Of a stretch of DNA of 64,000 nucleotides, positions 1 to 8,472 are shown in pieces. This DNA comes from Syntrophaceae bacterium UBA6109 (GTDB lineage Bacteria; Desulfobacterota; Syntrophia; Syntrophales; UBA6109). The stretch is taken from the NCBI GenBank assembly GCA_002428445.1, contig DIWJ01000089.1:1-64000 (forward strand), given 5' to 3'. Position numbers and translations under genes: made by a program. Positions within the stretch are counted from its first letter, which is position 1. Every line of letters begins with the position of its first letter. The notes under the pieces are model-generated. The model did no database searches. It saw only the letters and a program-made list of their open reading frames with translations, and was not told the DNA's origin.

Positions 1-82
1 CAATTTTCAATGCCGATTGACAATTTACATCCGCCTGGGGCGTGCAGACCGCATCAGGAAGCGTGTCTAGTGTGCTTCCGAA

Positions 83-964
83 ATGGATGCCCTGGCAGTT
101 GAAACGGAAATGCGCCGGGAATTAGGAAAAGAAGCTCGGACATTATTCACGGTAAAGGCCGTATCCGAAAAATACATTCCGTGGATGGAATTTCACCAAC
201 GGCCCAAGACGGTCCATGATAAACGGCGGATGCTATTTTCTCAAATTCTCCCCTTCTTCGGGACTATGTATCCGGATCGAGTTAATGCTCAGACCATTGA
301 AACATACAAGGCAAAACGGCTTCAGTCTGGCCGCAAGATTTATCGGCAAATCAATCTTGAGCTTCTCTGTCTCTCGGCCATGCTGAAATGGGGATATGAG
401 CAGGGCCTCTGCAATGAACCCATGAAAAAAATGTCTCCCCTCCCCTATTCGTGCAAGCTCCCTGAGATTCCGACTCCAGAAGAAATCGAAAGAATCGTTC
501 AGCATGCCGGAGATCAATTTCACAAGAGCCTTTTCATAGCCCTCTACCATGCTGGACTTCGTTCCGATGAAGCACGAACATTGAAGTGGGCGGACATTGA
601 TTTTACTGGCGGATGCCTCAGGGTGATTGACGGCAAAGGGGGAAAGCAACGGATCGTTCCTTTATCGTCAAGACTCGCAGAATCGCTTCAGGAGCATCGG
701 AAGACCTCGATGAGTATCTTTGTGTGGGACAACATCAAATCGTTCAAAACTGCATGGAAAGGAGCCAAAAGACGGGCAGGAATAACCACCAGGATGACCC
801 CGCATTCTCTGCGCCATGCATTCGCAAGCCATAACCTTGAACATGGAACGGACCTAAAATCACTTCAAGATATGCTTGGACATGAAGACATCCAGACAAC
901 CCAAATTTATCTTCATACAACATTTAGGAAACATCAGGAGCAGGTCAAAAAGGTGTTCGGGTGA
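83..964 (+). CDS. Tyrosine-family site-specific integrase, possibly N-terminally interrupted
   Basis: This 293-residue protein is a tyrosine recombinase that would integrate or excise a mobile element by strand exchange at an att site. It has an N-terminal core-binding (SAM-like) region, residues about 22-115, and a catalytic domain, about 125-290. The catalytic residues are visible: Arg in GLRSDEA, Lys in GKGGK, HSLRH, the second His in LGHEDIQTT, and the nucleophile Tyr in TTQIYLHT. The gene points at the 3' end of tRNA-Lys(CTT) 70 bp away, the usual arrangement for an element integrated in a tRNA gene; the element would lie to the left. Its GC content is clearly lower than that of the rest of the window. 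Upstream, the same frame reads back to base 2 with a basic IYIRLGR...RIRKRV stretch typical of an arm-binding domain, but TAG at 68-70 breaks it. The gene may therefore be decayed or a shortened form. Confidence 0.85.
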   Translation: MDALAVETEMRRELGKEARTLFTVKAVSEKYIPWMEFHQRPKTVHDKRRMLFSQILPFFGTMYPDRVNAQTIETYKAKRLQSGRKIYRQINLELLCLSAMLKWGYEQGLCNEPMKKMSPLPYSCKLPEIPTPEEIERIVQHAGDQFHKSLFIALYHAGLRSDEARTLKWADIDFTGGCLRVIDGKGGKQRIVPLSSRLAESLQEHRKTSMSIFVWDNIKSFKTAWKGAKRRAGITTRMTPHSLRHAFASHNLEHGTDLKSLQDMLGHEDIQTTQIYLHTTFRKHQEQVKKVFG

Positions 965-993
965 TGTGGCCAAATGTGGCCAACAGAAAGGCA

Positions 994-1026
994 TAAAAAA
1001 AGGGGTCAGCAAATCGCTAACCCCTT
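994..1026 (-). terminator. Rho-independent terminator of the tRNA operon
   Basis: On the minus strand, AAGGGGT...AGC pairs with GCT...ACCCCTT around a 5-nt loop, with one mismatch, and is followed by a run of seven T. It lies just past the 3' end of tRNA-Lys. A shorter T-run on the other side (1029-1033) means it may also stop transcription from the convergent integrase gene. Confidence 0.8.
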
Positions 1027-1032
1027 GATTTT

Positions 1033-1108
<76 letters not shown>

Positions 1109-1137
1109 ACATCGTCCAGTAATCGAGCCGTGATGTC

Positions 1138-1214
1138 TGGTGCGCCCGGTAGGACTTGAACCTACGGCCAACAGATTCGAAGTCTGCCACTCTATCCAAC
1201 TGAGCTACGGGCGC
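1138..1214 (-). tRNA. tRNA-Arg (anticodon TCG)
   Basis: A 77-nt cloverleaf with encoded CCA. The acceptor stem GCGCCCG pairs with CGGGCGC. The anticodon arm GCAGA-CTTCGAA-TCTGT gives anticodon TCG, which reads CGA. It is the third gene of the tRNA operon. Confidence 0.97.
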
Positions 1215-1231
1215 ATCACGTGCTGGTATTT

Positions 1232-1309
1232 TGGGGTGAGTGGAGGGACTCGAACCCTCAACCTACGGGGCCACAACCCGGCACTCTAACCACTTGAGCT
1301 ACACCCACC
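1232..1309 (-). tRNA. tRNA-His (anticodon GTG)
   Basis: The acceptor stem GTGGGTG pairs with CACTCAC. The discriminator is C and the preceding encoded G can serve as G-1, the His identity element. The anticodon loop TTGTGGC gives GTG and CCA is encoded. The anticodon stem CCGGG/CCCGT carries a C-U mismatch at its outermost pair (27-43), which is unusual. Confidence 0.95.
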
Positions 1310-1316
1310 GCAGATA

Positions 1317-1393
1317 TGGTACGCCTGCAGGGATTCGAACCCGGGACCGACGGATTAGAAATCCGTTGCTCTATCCAGCTGAGCTACAGGCGC
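1317..1393 (-). tRNA. tRNA-Arg (anticodon TCT)
   Basis: A 77-nt cloverleaf with encoded CCA. The acceptor stem GCGCCTG pairs with CAGGCGT (first pair G-T). The anticodon arm ACGGA-TTTCTAA-TCCGT gives anticodon TCT, which reads AGA. It is the promoter-proximal gene of the operon. Confidence 0.97.
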
Positions 1394-1425
1394 ACACGGT
1401 CGTCCCTGAATTTCAAAGAAAGTGC

Positions 1426-1454
1426 TCCATAACCCCTTTGACTTTGTTTGTCAA
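1426..1454 (-). promoter_or_regulatory. Sigma70-type promoter of the tRNA operon
   Basis: On the minus strand, a consensus -35 TTGACA (1449-1454) is followed by a 17-nt spacer and TATGGA (1426-1431). Transcription would start about 25 nt upstream of tRNA-Arg(TCT). No other promoter-like sequence precedes the four tRNAs. Confidence 0.75.
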
Positions 1455-1485
1455 GACGAAAACGGCTCCCGACGGCAGGATTCTC

Positions 1486-3174
1486 TCACCGCACGAATCC
1501 GGCGATGCCGTCGAACCGGTAACCGCGTTTGACAGTCCCCTCGCCTGAGGGATCGGTCGTGTAAAAGTGCGTCGATGTTCCGGGGTTGAACCAGCGATAC
1601 AGCTCCCTCGTGCCGCTGATTCTCGAGGTGGCAATGGCGCCGATCGGTCCTTCGTAGAGATATCCCTGAAGCGATTTTCCGCCCCCCGCCGCATCATGGG
1701 CGTAGAAGTGATCCCCCCTGCCCGGATGGTACCAGCGATGAAAATCCGTTGTGCCCGGCGTTCCGGACGGGAAAAGCTGGAAGGCCAGACCGTCCTTCCG
1801 GTATCCCTTCGCAGAGATTCTCGCCGCTTCAGCCTGCGGATTGGAGGTATAGAGGTAATCGGCGCCAAGATTGAAACGATACACGTCGATCAGTCTGGGC
1901 GGCGTATCGGCGGCCAGTTCGACGGATACTTCGATCGCGGCTTCCCCGCCGTTGGACGAAAACAGGACACTGTCCGCGTAAAGCCCGGGCTGCATCGACC
2001 GGGCGTTGAGGATGATGCTCACGTAATCCTTTTCCCTGGTCGTCCTTCCCTGGTTGGGAACGACGCCGATCCAGCCCGGCGGACCTTTCTGCATCTCCCG
2101 GCCGAATACCCTTACCCCCTCGACCGCGACCCGCCCCGCTTTGGCGACCACGGTCAGGACATGCGGGCCGTCGGGAAGATCCGCAGCCACGGTGATGTCG
2201 CCCTCTTCCTTCCTGTCGGCGGCCCCTTCCAGCTCAGCCATCCACCGGTCATCGATGTACAGGATCAGATTCCCCCCGCCGGGAACCCTGATGAAGTACA
2301 GAAGAATCCCCGTGCCGGAAAACCGGTAGCGGAGGAGCGGGTTTTCTCCGCTCGCAAGCGGATATCCGTCCTCTTCCGCCCAGCCGCCGCTGAGCTGGAG
2401 AGAATCGCGCAGGTATCCCGGGGCGCTGTACGCGGCCGCCCCGCTGCTCTCTTCGCTTCGGAAGGACACGTATCTTCCCGCCGGACGCGGCGCCGCTTTC
2501 CCGCGGCCGCCGGGAACGGCGGCGATCCACTTCAGGGTTTCCCGCCCCTTGTTCGAAAGACGGATCCGCCGCGAACTGTGCTTCCCCGGCGCAACGACGC
2601 CGAAGTCCACCCGAACGGGCTGGACGTCCAGAACGGGCAGCGATTCCTCGCCGGCGACGCGAAAGCTGAAAAAGACCGTTCGGGATCCTCCGTTGGAGGC
2701 AAGGCGGATGCTCTGGCGATGCGAGCCGGCGGGAAAATTCTTGCGCAGCGTTATGGAATTCGCACCCAGTTCAATGGTGAGTTGAAAGGGAAAGACGGCG
2801 CCGTTCTTCTCCGCACTTTCCACGATGTCCGTAAGCGAACTCAAATGCAGGGTCACCTCCGCGGGCAGCGTCTCCAGTATCCCGGACAGCCTCCGGTTGC
2901 CGAAAAGGCTCCACCCTTCCGGATTGACGAGCGACCACTGGAGCGGACCGGCGCCGAGGTTTCTCAGAAGGTAGACGGCACGAGTCCCCTCCCCGGGACC
3001 GATGGCGCCGAAATCAATCTCGCGCGGCGACACCGACAGTACCGGACGGAGAACTTCTCCGGCATCCGTTCGCGTCACCTCTCCCTGCACGGCCGCGGCA
3101 TCGCCGCAGGCAGGCAGGCAGGCTCCACACAGAAACGCCAGAAAAAGAAAAACCAGGGAAAACCTTCGTTTCAT
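1486..3174 (-). CDS. Exported or lipoprotein with HYDIN-like Ig domains and C-terminal DUF5648 repeats
   Basis: This 562-residue protein begins MKRRFSLVF with a hydrophobic signal segment ending in GACLPACGD; LPAC could be a lipobox, so it is probably exported and perhaps lipid-anchored. Two Ig-like modules of the HYDIN/ASPM type follow, recognised by VSPREIDFGAIGPGEGT and VQPVRVDFGVVAPGKHS. Then comes a beta-rich middle part with a carbohydrate-binding-like look (about 230-370). The last 130 residues carry repeated W/Y-rich units such as FHRWYHPGRGDHFYAHD and YRWFNPGTSTHFYTTD, the hallmark of DUF5648 (lactonohydrolase-like repeat). I chose ATG 3174 because GAGG lies 5 nt upstream; an in-frame ATG at 3189 is the alternative. 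Function unknown; an extracellular adhesion or binding role is inference. It is monocistronic between the tRNA operon and dprA. Confidence 0.75.
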   Translation of the reverse strand: MKRRFSLVFLFLAFLCGACLPACGDAAAVQGEVTRTDAGEVLRPVLSVSPREIDFGAIGPGEGTRAVYLLRNLGAGPLQWSLVNPEGWSLFGNRRLSGILETLPAEVTLHLSSLTDIVESAEKNGAVFPFQLTIELGANSITLRKNFPAGSHRQSIRLASNGGSRTVFFSFRVAGEESLPVLDVQPVRVDFGVVAPGKHSSRRIRLSNKGRETLKWIAAVPGGRGKAAPRPAGRYVSFRSEESSGAAAYSAPGYLRDSLQLSGGWAEEDGYPLASGENPLLRYRFSGTGILLYFIRVPGGGNLILYIDDRWMAELEGAADRKEEGDITVAADLPDGPHVLTVVAKAGRVAVEGVRVFGREMQKGPPGWIGVVPNQGRTTREKDYVSIILNARSMQPGLYADSVLFSSNGGEAAIEVSVELAADTPPRLIDVYRFNLGADYLYTSNPQAEAARISAKGYRKDGLAFQLFPSGTPGTTDFHRWYHPGRGDHFYAHDAAGGGKSLQGYLYEGPIGAIATSRISGTRELYRWFNPGTSTHFYTTDPSGEGTVKRGYRFDGIAGFVR

Positions 3175-3299
3175 TCCTGCCTCGAACATCGTCGGGTCGT
3201 CCCTCCGCCTCAGCCTTGCGGTTCGGCCGGAAGCAGCAACCTCGGGCACTCTTTAGCCCAAAGGCCTCAAGAACGCAACCGCCCCTTCGTCAAAAAAGC

Positions 3300-3328
3300 T
3301 TGACACCTCCCTGCTTCCGAGCTATTTA
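3300..3328 (+). promoter_or_regulatory. Probable sigma70 promoter, likely for dprA-topA-trmFO
   Basis: TTGACA (3300-3305), a 17-nt spacer and TATTTA (3323-3328) form a good housekeeping promoter. It lies about 390 nt upstream of the dprA start, so the transcript would have a long leader containing the palindromic repeat. Confidence 0.55.
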
Positions 3329-3502
3329 ACCGGCCTGTCAGCGGCTTCGCCGCCTCCCGGACCGACGCAAATCATCAGGATCAATAAGGAACCCGCTTTT
3401 GCATCTCGGCACCGGCCGTTATCGGCCCGCGGCAGGTTTGAAAAGAGCGCCCGGACGGTCTTTTCGGCGACGTCTCCTCTTCTCCGGATTCTCCATTCGA
3501 TT

Positions 3503-3616
3503 GAAGCTCTCCGGAGTAAGCTCCGGAGAATCTCGATCCCCAAGGAAGGGATCTTGAGCATCATTCGCTCGCTTACCCCGCTGCAAGCCACGGGGAATGC
3601 GCTCGCTGCCGGATTC
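3503..3616 (+). repeat. Dispersed palindromic repeat, copy A (intergenic)
   Basis: This is one of four copies of an element of about 114 bp. It contains a first near-perfect palindrome (CTCCGGAG-TAAG-CTCCGGAG type), a spacer, and a second GC-rich inverted repeat (CCCCGCTGC AA GCCACGGGG) flanked by CGCTCGC and GCGCTCGCTGCC. Here the second stem carries substitutions. The other copies are at 9258-9337, 14839-14952 and 37295-37409. Confidence 0.85.
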
Positions 3617-3725
3617 ATGACGCCCGCGAAATGATGGTCGTGATCCCGGCATATCCGGAAGGCGTGGGGAATCGACTTCCCCATGGTCTGCAGTCGCGGC
3701 AACTTTTTTCTTGAGAGACGCTGGG

Positions 3726-4841
3726 ATGAATCGGGATTCTTTGACATACTGGACCGCCTTGAGCCGCATCGAAGGCGTCGGCGCCGAATCCTTCAAGGCG
3801 CTGCTTTCCGCCTTTGGCACGCCGGAGCGCGTGTTCGGTGCATCGCCGGGAGAATTGAGGGCGGTTCCGGGGATCGGGCCGAAGACGGCTGCGCGCATCC
3901 GGGGATTCGACGGCTGGCGGGAATGCCAGGCACAGATCGGCCGCGCGCAGGATGCCGGCATCACCCTCCTGCGCTCCGACGAACCTTCCTATCCGCCGGA
4001 ACTGCGGAGCATCTTTGATTCCCCGCCGCTCCTGTACATCAAAGGCGCCCTGCCGGCCGACGAGGTGCGCATCGCGGTGGTCGGCTCGCGCCGCGCCAGC
4101 GCGTATGGCCGCTACGCGACGCAGAAGCTTTGCAGGGAACTTGCGTTGAAGGGGGTTGTCGTGGTAAGCGGCTTGGCGCGGGGCATCGACACGGCCGCCC
4201 ATGAAGGCGCATTGAGCGGGCACGGCAGGACGATCGCCGTTCTCGGCTGCGGCATCGACGTCGTCTATCCTCCGGAAAATCGGAAGCTCTATCCGGCCGT
4301 CGCCGGAAGCGGGGCGCTGGTATCGGAGTACCCGCCGGGAACGGATCCGCACGCCAAACACTTTCCGGCCCGCAACCGGATCATCAGCGGACTGTCCCTG
4401 GGCGTGGTCGTGGTGGAGGCCGGAGAAAAGAGCGGCTCGCTGATCACCGTGCGCTATGCCCTGGATCAGGGCCGCGAGGTCTTCGCCGTACCCGGCGCTA
4501 TCGATACGGCCGGTTCGAAGGGAACGCACCGTCTCATCAAGGAAGGCGCCAAGCTTGTCGAAAGCGTGGAGGATATCCTCGAAGAAATCCGCCCGCGGCT
4601 TGGAAATCTCCGGGGGCCCGCTTCCCCGCCGGAAGCGGACAAGCCGCCCGCACCGCCGGAGGAACCCGGCGACGGGGAGCGAAGGCTTCTCCACCTGCTG
4701 GCCGCCGGCCCCGGGGAATTGGACTGGATCGTCGCCGAGACCGGATGGAACGCACAACGGGTCCTGGAACTGCTTACAGGACTCGAGATCGCCGGGCGCG
4801 TCGTGCAGCTGCCCGGAAAAAGATTTGCAGTGAAGGAGTAA
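3726..4841 (+). CDS. dprA: DNA-processing protein DprA (Smf)
   Basis: DprA binds incoming single-stranded DNA and loads RecA during transformation; in organisms not known to be competent its role is less clear. The 371-residue protein has an N-terminal helix-hairpin-helix region (VPGIGPKTAARI), the Rossmann-like DprA core with VVGSRRASAYGR, SGLARGIDTAAHEGAL, GCGIDVVYPPENRKL and KHFPARNRIISGLS, a proline-rich linker at about 300-325, and a C-terminal winged-helix segment (DML1-like). An in-frame TTG at 3711 is possible, but ATG 3726 has GAGAG at suitable spacing. It is 9 bp upstream of topA, a common pairing (dprA-topA), and presumably co-transcribed. Confidence 0.95.
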   Translation: MNRDSLTYWTALSRIEGVGAESFKALLSAFGTPERVFGASPGELRAVPGIGPKTAARIRGFDGWRECQAQIGRAQDAGITLLRSDEPSYPPELRSIFDSPPLLYIKGALPADEVRIAVVGSRRASAYGRYATQKLCRELALKGVVVVSGLARGIDTAAHEGALSGHGRTIAVLGCGIDVVYPPENRKLYPAVAGSGALVSEYPPGTDPHAKHFPARNRIISGLSLGVVVVEAGEKSGSLITVRYALDQGREVFAVPGAIDTAGSKGTHRLIKEGAKLVESVEDILEEIRPRLGNLRGPASPPEADKPPAPPEEPGDGERRLLHLLAAGPGELDWIVAETGWNAQRVLELLTGLEIAGRVVQLPGKRFAVKE

Positions 4842-4850
4842 AAACTCTCT

Positions 4851-7115
4851 ATGGCCATTCAATCACTTCTCGTCGTGGAATCACCCACGAAAGTGAAAAC
4901 GCTGAAGAAATATCTGGGCGCGGAATTTGACATCCGTGCCTCCGTAGGGCACGTGAGGGATCTTCCGAAGAAAACGCTCGGCATCGATCCGGCAAAGGAC
5001 TTCGAGCCGACCTACGAGGTCATCCCCGAAAAGAAAAAGGTGATCGCGGAGCTGAAAAAGGCGGCCAAGGCGGCCGACCGCATCCTTCTTGCCCCCGACC
5101 CCGACCGCGAAGGCGAAGCGATCGCCTGGCACATCGCCGAGGAAATCAAGGCCAAGGGGAAACCGGTCCAGCGGGTATTGTTCAACGACCTGACGAAGAG
5201 CACCGTGCTGGAGGCCTTGAACCATCCCCGGGACCTGGACCTGAACAAGTTCGACGCTCAGCAGACCCGCCGGATCCTGGACCGGCTGGTGGGCTACCAG
5301 ATCAGCCCCATTCTCTGGGACAAGGTGAAGCGGGGTTTGAGCGCCGGCCGGGTCCAATCCGTCGCCGTGCGGCTTGTCTGCGATCGCGAAGACGAGATCC
5401 GCCGTTTCGTCGCGGAAGAATACTGGCTGATCGCCGCCCGTCTTCAGGGAAAGCTGCCCCCCGCCTTTGAAGCCAAACTGCTCAAGATCGACGGCAAGAA
5501 GGCGAGGATCGAAAACGCGGAAACGGCTTCCGCAGTCGTCGAGACGCTGCGGGCCGCGGAATTCCGCGTCGCCGCTCTCGACCGGAAGGAATTGAAGCGG
5601 TCGCCGCTGCCGCCCTTCACCACAAGCAAGCTCCAGCAGGAGGCGTCCCGCTGGCTGCATTTCTCCGCCAAGAAGACGATGAGCGTCGCCCAGCGCCTTT
5701 ACGAAGGCGTCGAACTGGGCCCCGAGGGACCCGTCGGTCTCATCACCTATATGAGAACGGACTCCGTCCGCATCTCCGACGACGCGCTGCGCGAGGCCCG
5801 GGAATTCATCCGCGACAACTACGACGCCGCCTACCTTCCCCCCAAGCCGAGGGTCTTCAAGGTATCCGGGGCGGCCCAGGACGCCCACGAGGCGATCCGG
5901 CCTTCCTCCATGAAATACCGCCCCCTGGACATCAAGGGCTTCCTGACGCCCGATCAGTTCCGCCTGTATCAGCTGATCTGGAACCGCTTCACGGCCAGCC
6001 AGATGAATCCGGCGGTCTTCGACCAGACGACCCTCGATGTGGCGGCGGCAAATTGCCTGCTTCGCGCCCAGGGTTCCATCCTCAAGTTCCCCGGCTTCAC
6101 CATCGTCTACACAGAGGGAAAGGAAGACAACGGCGCGGCCGATGACGAGCTCGGACACATCCTGCCCGAGCTTGCGCCGGGGGATCCCGTGGACCTCCTG
6201 GAAGTGAAGTCCGAGCAGAAATTCACCCAGCCGCCGCCGCGCTTTTCGGAGGCGTCGCTGGTGCGCGAACTCGAAGAAAAAGGGATCGGCAGGCCGAGCA
6301 CCTACGCGTCCATCCTGAGCACGATCCAGGACCGGGGCTATGTGCGCCTCGAAACCGCCCGCTTCCACCCGACCGATCTGGGCGCCGTGGTCAACGAACT
6401 GCTGGTCAAGAACTTCCCCCGCATCCTCGATGTGGAGTTCACCGCCGGACTGGAAAAGCAGCTGGACGGGATCGAGGAAGGCAATCAGAACCGCCTGGAA
6501 ACGCTGCGGAGCTTCTACGGCGCCTTCGAGGAAGAACTGAAGAAGGCAAAGAGCGAGATGCGCAACATCAAGCGGGAGGAAACGCCGACCGATCTCCTCT
6601 GCGAGAAGTGCGGCAGCCCGATGGTCATCAAGTGGGGGAGAAACGGCCGCTTCGTCGCCTGTTCCAATTACCCCGACTGCAAGAACACCCGCAATCTCCA
6701 GCCCAACGGCGATCCGGGCCCGGCGGTTTCCAAAGAGGAAGAGGCCACCGGGAAGACCTGCGAAAAATGCGGCAAGCCCATGCTGTACAAGCAGGGCCGT
6801 TTCGGGCGCTTTCTCGGGTGCTCCGGTTATCCGGAATGCCGCAGCACGATGCCGCTCGATCTCGGCGTCGCCTGCCCCGAGGAGGGCTGTACGGGAAAGC
6901 TGTCCGAGAAAAGAACCAAGAAGGGAAAAACCTTCTTCAGCTGCACGAATTACCCGAACTGCAAGTTCGCCCTCTGGAACCGCCCGGTGCCCGAGCCCTG
7001 CCCTTCCTGCGGAGCCCCCTTCCTCGTGGAGAAAGCCACCCGGAACGGCGGCTCCTACCGCGCCTGTTTCCGGAAGGAATGCAAGTACAAGAGCACGGCC
7101 GCCCGGAATGAATGA
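4851..7115 (+). CDS. topA: DNA topoisomerase I (type IA)
   Basis: This enzyme relaxes negative supercoils by a transient 5'-phosphotyrosine link. The 754 residues comprise an N-terminal TOPRIM domain (VVESPTKVKT with Glu10; APDPDREGEAIAWH), the toroidal core with active-site Tyr300 in GLITYMRTDS, and the RPSTYASIL motif near residue 480. Four C-terminal zinc-ribbon modules follow: CEKCGSPM...CSNYPDC, CEKCGKPM...CSGYPEC, CPEEGC...CTNYPNC and CPSCGAPF...CFRKEC. Length and architecture match full-length family members. The last 8 bases overlap the start of trmFO, so translation is probably coupled. Confidence 0.97.
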   Translation: MAIQSLLVVESPTKVKTLKKYLGAEFDIRASVGHVRDLPKKTLGIDPAKDFEPTYEVIPEKKKVIAELKKAAKAADRILLAPDPDREGEAIAWHIAEEIKAKGKPVQRVLFNDLTKSTVLEALNHPRDLDLNKFDAQQTRRILDRLVGYQISPILWDKVKRGLSAGRVQSVAVRLVCDREDEIRRFVAEEYWLIAARLQGKLPPAFEAKLLKIDGKKARIENAETASAVVETLRAAEFRVAALDRKELKRSPLPPFTTSKLQQEASRWLHFSAKKTMSVAQRLYEGVELGPEGPVGLITYMRTDSVRISDDALREAREFIRDNYDAAYLPPKPRVFKVSGAAQDAHEAIRPSSMKYRPLDIKGFLTPDQFRLYQLIWNRFTASQMNPAVFDQTTLDVAAANCLLRAQGSILKFPGFTIVYTEGKEDNGAADDELGHILPELAPGDPVDLLEVKSEQKFTQPPPRFSEASLVRELEEKGIGRPSTYASILSTIQDRGYVRLETARFHPTDLGAVVNELLVKNFPRILDVEFTAGLEKQLDGIEEGNQNRLETLRSFYGAFEEELKKAKSEMRNIKREETPTDLLCEKCGSPMVIKWGRNGRFVACSNYPDCKNTRNLQPNGDPGPAVSKEEEATGKTCEKCGKPMLYKQGRFGRFLGCSGYPECRSTMPLDLGVACPEEGCTGKLSEKRTKKGKTFFSCTNYPNCKFALWNRPVPEPCPSCGAPFLVEKATRNGGSYRACFRKECKYKSTAARNE

Positions 7116-8472
7116 ACCCCGGCCCGTAATCGTGATCGGCGGAGGCCTGGCGGGATGCGAAGCCGCCTGGCAGCTGTCCCGATGCGGCCTTCCGGTTCAG
7201 CTGTTCGAGATGAAACCGGCGCGTTTTTCCGCCGCCCACCGCTCCCCTCTGCTGGCGGAGCTCGTCTGCAGCAATTCCCTGCGTTCCGATCGCCCCGACT
7301 CCGCGCCGGGCGTCCTGAAAAGAGAGATGCGCGCCCTGGGCTCCCTCCTTCTGGAAGCCGCTGACGCGGCCGCCGTTCCGGCCGACAGGGCGCTTGCCGT
7401 GGACAGGAGCGCATTTTCCAGGCACATCGAAGATCGCCTGTCCGGCACCGGGAAAATCGAGATCCGCCGCGAGGAAGTGACGGCAATTCCCGGCGGGGAA
7501 TTCGTCCTTATCGCCACGGGACCCCTGACATCGGATGCCCTCGCCAAAGAGATCGCCTCGCTGACGGGAAAGAAACACCTCTTCTTCTACGACGCCATTT
7601 CCCCCATTGTTGAGGCCGGCAGTCTCCGGTACGAACGGATGTTCCGCGCCTCGCGATACGTCGAAGGCGACGGCGATTACTGGAACTGCCCCCTGACGAG
7701 AGAGCAATACGAGGCATTTCGGACGGAAATCCTGGCGGGGAGGACGGTCGAGCCGCGCCCGTTCGAAGAGGCGGCCTATTTCGAAGGCTGCCTGCCGATC
7801 GAGGTACTGGCAACCCGGGGGGTTGACACGCTCCGCTTCGGTCCGATGAAGCCGGTGGGGCTGACCGACCCGCACACGGGGTCGCCGCCCTACGCGGTTG
7901 TGCAGCTGCGGACCGAAAACCGGCAGGGCACCCTGTTCAATCTCGTGGGATTTCAGACGAAACTCGCGTGGCCGGAACAGCAGCGCATCTTTCGAACCAT
8001 CCCGGGTCTCGAAGAGGCCGAATTCGCCCGCTACGGAAGCATCCACCGGAATACCTTCCTGGAGGCGCCGTCCCTGCTGGCCGGCGACCTGTCGCTTCAG
8101 TCGCGGCCGGGTCTTTTTTTTGCGGGACAGATCACGGGAGTGGAGGGGTACGTGGAATCCACGGCGACGGGATTGCTTGCGGGAATCAGCATGGCCTGCC
8201 GGGCACAGGGAAGACGCTTTCTCCCGCCTCCCGCGACAACCGCCCTGGGCGCCCTTCTCCGCCATCTCGGCTCACCCCTGCCGCCGAAACGATCCTTCCA
8301 GCCCATGAACATCGCCTTCGGGCTCTTCGACCCGCTGTTCCGGCGGATTCCCCGCAAGCTGCGCGGGCAGGCCTATGCAGAACGTTCCGGTCGCGACCTG
8401 ATTGCCTGGACGGAGTCGATGGGCATGGCACCGGCATCGGAGAGGCTGTCCGGGAAATCCATCAAGCCTTGA
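7108..8472 (+). CDS. trmFO: Methylenetetrahydrofolate-tRNA-(uracil-5-)-methyltransferase TrmFO
   Basis: TrmFO makes ribothymidine at position 54 of tRNA using methylene-THF and FADH2. The 454-residue protein starts with a dinucleotide-binding motif VIVIGGGLAGCEAA and keeps the family signatures CSNSLRSD and GQITGVEGYVES (GidA-like C-terminal part). The folate-dependent enzyme is typical of deltaproteobacteria and Firmicutes that lack TrmA. It is the third gene of dprA-topA-trmFO. Its 3' end overlaps the convergent transglycosylase gene by 11 bp. Confidence 0.96.
   Translation: MNEPRPVIVIGGGLAGCEAAWQLSRCGLPVQLFEMKPARFSAAHRSPLLAELVCSNSLRSDRPDSAPGVLKREMRALGSLLLEAADAAAVPADRALAVDRSAFSRHIEDRLSGTGKIEIRREEVTAIPGGEFVLIATGPLTSDALAKEIASLTGKKHLFFYDAISPIVEAGSLRYERMFRASRYVEGDGDYWNCPLTREQYEAFRTEILAGRTVEPRPFEEAAYFEGCLPIEVLATRGVDTLRFGPMKPVGLTDPHTGSPPYAVVQLRTENRQGTLFNLVGFQTKLAWPEQQRIFRTIPGLEEAEFARYGSIHRNTFLEAPSLLAGDLSLQSRPGLFFAGQITGVEGYVESTATGLLAGISMACRAQGRRFLPPPATTALGALLRHLGSPLPPKRSFQPMNIAFGLFDPLFRRIPRKLRGQAYAERSGRDLIAWTESMGMAPASERLSGKSIKP

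Larger units (their letters stand above)
3175..3725. other. Intergenic region upstream of dprA
   Basis: This gene-free stretch between divergent genes holds the likely sigma70 promoter at 3300-3328 and one copy of the palindromic repeat (3503-3616). The part next to the lipoprotein gene (about 3190-3290) has short hairpin potential, for example GGGC...GCCC on the minus strand, but matches no riboswitch class I can name. I see no further gene. Confidence 0.6.

Noticed and set aside
3190..3290. SRP RNA or c-di-GMP riboswitch in the leader of the lipoprotein gene
   Set aside because: GGCCGGAAGCAGC superficially recalls SRP RNA, but the conserved GGUCC-GGAA-GGAAGCAGC helix and the GEMM consensus are both absent.
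1567..3303. A 578-codon open frame on the plus strand opposite the lipoprotein gene
   Set aside because: It has no recognisable domain and no credible start site. The minus-strand gene has a signal peptide, Ig and DUF5648 motifs, so this is a GC-rich antisense shadow.
4881..6368. A 495-codon frame antisense to topA
   Set aside because: topA is unambiguous on the other strand. The antisense frame shows only compositional openness.
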